Part shown: piece by piece, positions 62,188 to 64,000 of the stretch
Layout of the letters: each line of letters opens with the position of its first letter
How positions within the stretch are numbered: the first letter of the stretch is position 1
Position numbers and translations under genes: made by a program
DNA from: Bacteroidota bacterium
Lineage (GTDB): Bacteria > Bacteroidota > Bacteroidia > Cytophagales > Cyclobacteriaceae
Direction: 5' to 3'
DNA: 64,000 nucleotides
Assembly: GCA_023393375.1 (NCBI GenBank)
Contig: JAEWLI010000188.1
Span: 1-64,000, forward strand
Notes under the pieces: generated by a model
The model's input: only the letters and a program-made list of their open reading frames with translations
Told to the model about the DNA's origin: nothing
Databases searched by the model: none

Positions 62188-64000
62188 TTACTTAGTCAGG
62201 ATTAACTTATTTGTAAATTCCCTACCCTCTTTGGTCGTAATCCGGATGAAATATATTCCTGAATTTCCCTGTAAATTCAGGGAATTGAACGTTTTTACAT
62301 TTTCATCCTGATAAATGATTTTCCCCTGGTTATTGATGATTGTCAATAGAGCTCCCGAAAGATCATCATCATTCAACCCGGTGATGTTGAGGTTTATTGA
62401 TTGCCCGTTGGTTGAAGGATTGGGATAAGCATTGACATGTATTCTACCAGATCCAGTATGGTTTATTGTAACTGGGCAGGTAACAACTACATCACCATTC
62501 TTGGTCAGCAATTGAGCATAATACGTTCCTGACAAACCCGGAGGATCATTATAGAATTGACCCGTTGCCCCGTTTATTATTTGACTATTTTTATACCATT
62601 GGAAACCAACAAAAAGCCCACTGCTATTATCTACCAGAATCACATCGTTGAACTTTGTAACCAAAAGATTGGCTGAAGGATGGACGGTGAAATTAAAGGA
62701 ATATGGGCCGCTTTCGCTTTGGGAATTTCTCAAAGTGAGTGTGCCACTGAATGAACCAAAAACATTTGCTGGCACTGCAAATCTAATCTCATTATCAGGA
62801 GGTAGTGGGTTGAACCCGATATTGGTAAAACCGGCATCGATGGCACTACCATTAAAGGAAATCAGATATTCGGAAGGAGACCCCGAAAGTACGGTGTATT
62901 CTAATACAACTTCATCACTACATCCATCAGAAACAACCAAAACCTCATCGAGGATAATATCTGATAAATAAACATGTATGATTACCTCGCCTATCTTTGT
63001 CAATTGGCCATCTGAAATGGTGTATTTAAGGGTATCTATACCCACATAATTTAAATCCGGAGTATAGGTAAAAGATTCGGCATCAGATGTAAAGGATCCG
63101 TGTAGAGGATAAAAAGATGAAAAACCACCCCATACAAATTGGTTGTCCTCAGGATAAAGATCATTTGACAAAATAAAACTTCTTGAAAATGTGATTGGAG
63201 AATTTTTAAGCGTGTACAATACATCTTTTCCGGCATGCGGTTCTGAATTAATTAATACTACCACTGCCGTATTTCCCCACAATGTATCCTGTTGTGTTAC
63301 AACTTCACCTATTCTATAGATTACAGAATCAACTTGTCCGATATTTGTAATGTCAGAGAACCTGTACATATGTGTATCGTCATATGAACCTAATCCGTAA
63401 GCATTTTTGATTTCATACACCAATTTTTGTTCTTTGTTTTCGATATCAAAATCATTGGTCAACAGGTGGATAAGCTTCTTTGCTTTATTTACATAAAATG
63501 TATCCCGAAAAGCAAATGGTGCATTATTTAAGAGGATTAATCCAGGATAAGTACTATCAGCTCGAATAAACCATGCATCATCAAAATTCCAATCAACGAA
63601 GCTTTCCTGGTTCTTCATTTCTATAGTATTTAAACCAACAGATAGGTCAGTACCATTATTTAATCCAACACCATTGGCCTGTGCTGAAGTTTCCATATTG
63701 AAATAACTAGCTTCAATTATACCTGTGACAGCGTTCTCACCTACAACCCCTCCTACTACATTGTCACTTTTTACATTGCCTACAGCATAGCAGTTATTGA
63801 TTTCACCATTATTTAATCCGGATAAACCTCCCACCTGAAACAGTCCTGATACATCAGCAGTGGAATAACAATCTGTTATTGGTGCATTATCGTTTGTTCC
63901 GGTTAAGCCTCCTACTTCATTTTCTCCCGATACATTACCAGTTGAATAGCTGTTGGTGATTGTTCCATGAAAATTTAATCCAATTAATCCACCAACTTGA
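62188..64000 (-). CDS. GLUG-repeat type IX secreted protein, 5' end outside the window
   Basis: The last 603 residues of a large secreted protein are visible. From the window edge inward they show GLUG-type repeats (VGGLIGLNFHGTITNSYSTG, then VGGLTGTNDNAPITDCYSTA and VGGLSGLNNGEINNCYAVG). An Ig/cadherin-like region follows, with the tandem linker SNDLYPEDNQFVWGG. At the end is a type IX sorting domain: VNAYPNPSTNGQSINLNITG to REFTNKLILTK. Such proteins cross the outer membrane through the Por system and are attached at the surface. GLUG repeats suggest adhesion. The frame is open to 63999, so more repeats probably lie outside. Confidence 0.9.
   Translation of the reverse strand, partial: QVGGLIGLNFHGTITNSYSTGNVSGENEVGGLTGTNDNAPITDCYSTADVSGLFQVGGLSGLNNGEINNCYAVGNVKSDNVVGGVVGENAVTGIIEASYFNMETSAQANGVGLNNGTDLSVGLNTIEMKNQESFVDWNFDDAWFIRADSTYPGLILLNNAPFAFRDTFYVNKAKKLIHLLTNDFDIENKEQKLVYEIKNAYGLGSYDDTHMYRFSDITNIGQVDSVIYRIGEVVTQQDTLWGNTAVVVLINSEPHAGKDVLYTLKNSPITFSRSFILSNDLYPEDNQFVWGGFSSFYPLHGSFTSDAESFTYTPDLNYVGIDTLKYTISDGQLTKIGEVIIHVYLSDIILDEVLVVSDGCSDEVVLEYTVLSGSPSEYLISFNGSAIDAGFTNIGFNPLPPDNEIRFAVPANVFGSFSGTLTLRNSQSESGPYSFNFTVHPSANLLVTKFNDVILVDNSSGLFVGFQWYKNSQIINGATGQFYNDPPGLSGTYYAQLLTKNGDVVVTCPVTINHTGSGRIHVNAYPNPSTNGQSINLNITGLNDDDLSGALLTIINNQGKIIYQDENVKTFNSLNLQGNSGIYFIRITTKEGREFTNKLILTK

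Overview
The window reads as a piece of a Bacteroidota chromosome, most like the Cytophagales. The grounds are the low-GC DNA, promoters of the TTTG/TAnnTTTG type, type IX secretion sorting domains (62188-64000 and a broken one at 19389-19867), an NqrF-type sodium pump subunit, DUF2480, DUF4175 and DUF2721 proteins, and Tgt and YbeY variants of the sort I associate with this phylum. It is mostly a housekeeping region. Two islands look accessory, and a probable chromosomal origin lies near 46.6 kb.

Layout. 1-4.4 kb: end of ruvB, queG, valS and an unknown gene. 4.5-10.1 kb: a degenerate tandem repeat, an ADP-ribosylglycohydrolase, an operon of a TPR-LemA fusion and two TPM proteins, and a solitary nqrF. 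10.3-11.4 kb: an arginase-fold protein with an incomplete metal site. 11.5-17.9 kb: a GC-richer island holding a tetR-tolC-MFP-RND efflux operon, with the same 15-bp operator candidate on both sides of tetR. 18-24.4 kb: small membrane proteins and lipoproteins around a decayed peptide-export locus. That locus has two double-glycine-leader peptides, a third membrane-anchored peptide sharing the core motif of one of them, a broken ABC exporter and a broken T9SS cargo gene. 24.5-29.3 kb: one giant TPR protein with a protease-like head that lacks an obvious catalytic triad.

29.5-38.6 kb: nudix-tgt-lptF/G-EamA operon, an alcohol dehydrogenase pair, a polyprenyl synthase, comF and xth. 38.7-46.4 kb: DUF4175 protein, GHKL ATPase, ybeY, mnmG and an Ig-like lipoprotein, all on one strand. 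Two perfect 16-bp parS palindromes sit at the ybeY-mnmG junction. The following 390-bp gap has six DnaA-box-like 9-mers and an AT-rich end, so I call it a candidate oriC. 46.8-54.5 kb: a TPR protein, DUF2480, tsaB, ctpA, rnpA, rpmH (with a textbook promoter), a tRNA-Gly(CCC), nth, and an ECF sigma factor with a small partner. 55-64 kb: a LOG-type protein, a lytic transglycosylase, rsmI, a UPF0182 membrane protein, an OmpA-type protein and the 3' end of a GLUG-repeat T9SS cargo that runs off the window.

How the genes fit together: queG and tgt act in queuosine synthesis, and mnmG, tsaB and rsmI in tRNA and rRNA modification. ruvB, nth and xth act in DNA repair. LptF/G, OmpA, the transglycosylase and the T9SS cargo belong to the envelope. 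parS, mnmG, rnpA and rpmH close to a DnaA-box cluster make the origin call coherent. The main caution is that genes on both flanks point toward the candidate origin rather than away from it. The most unusual content is the decayed double-glycine peptide locus at 19.4-21.7 kb.
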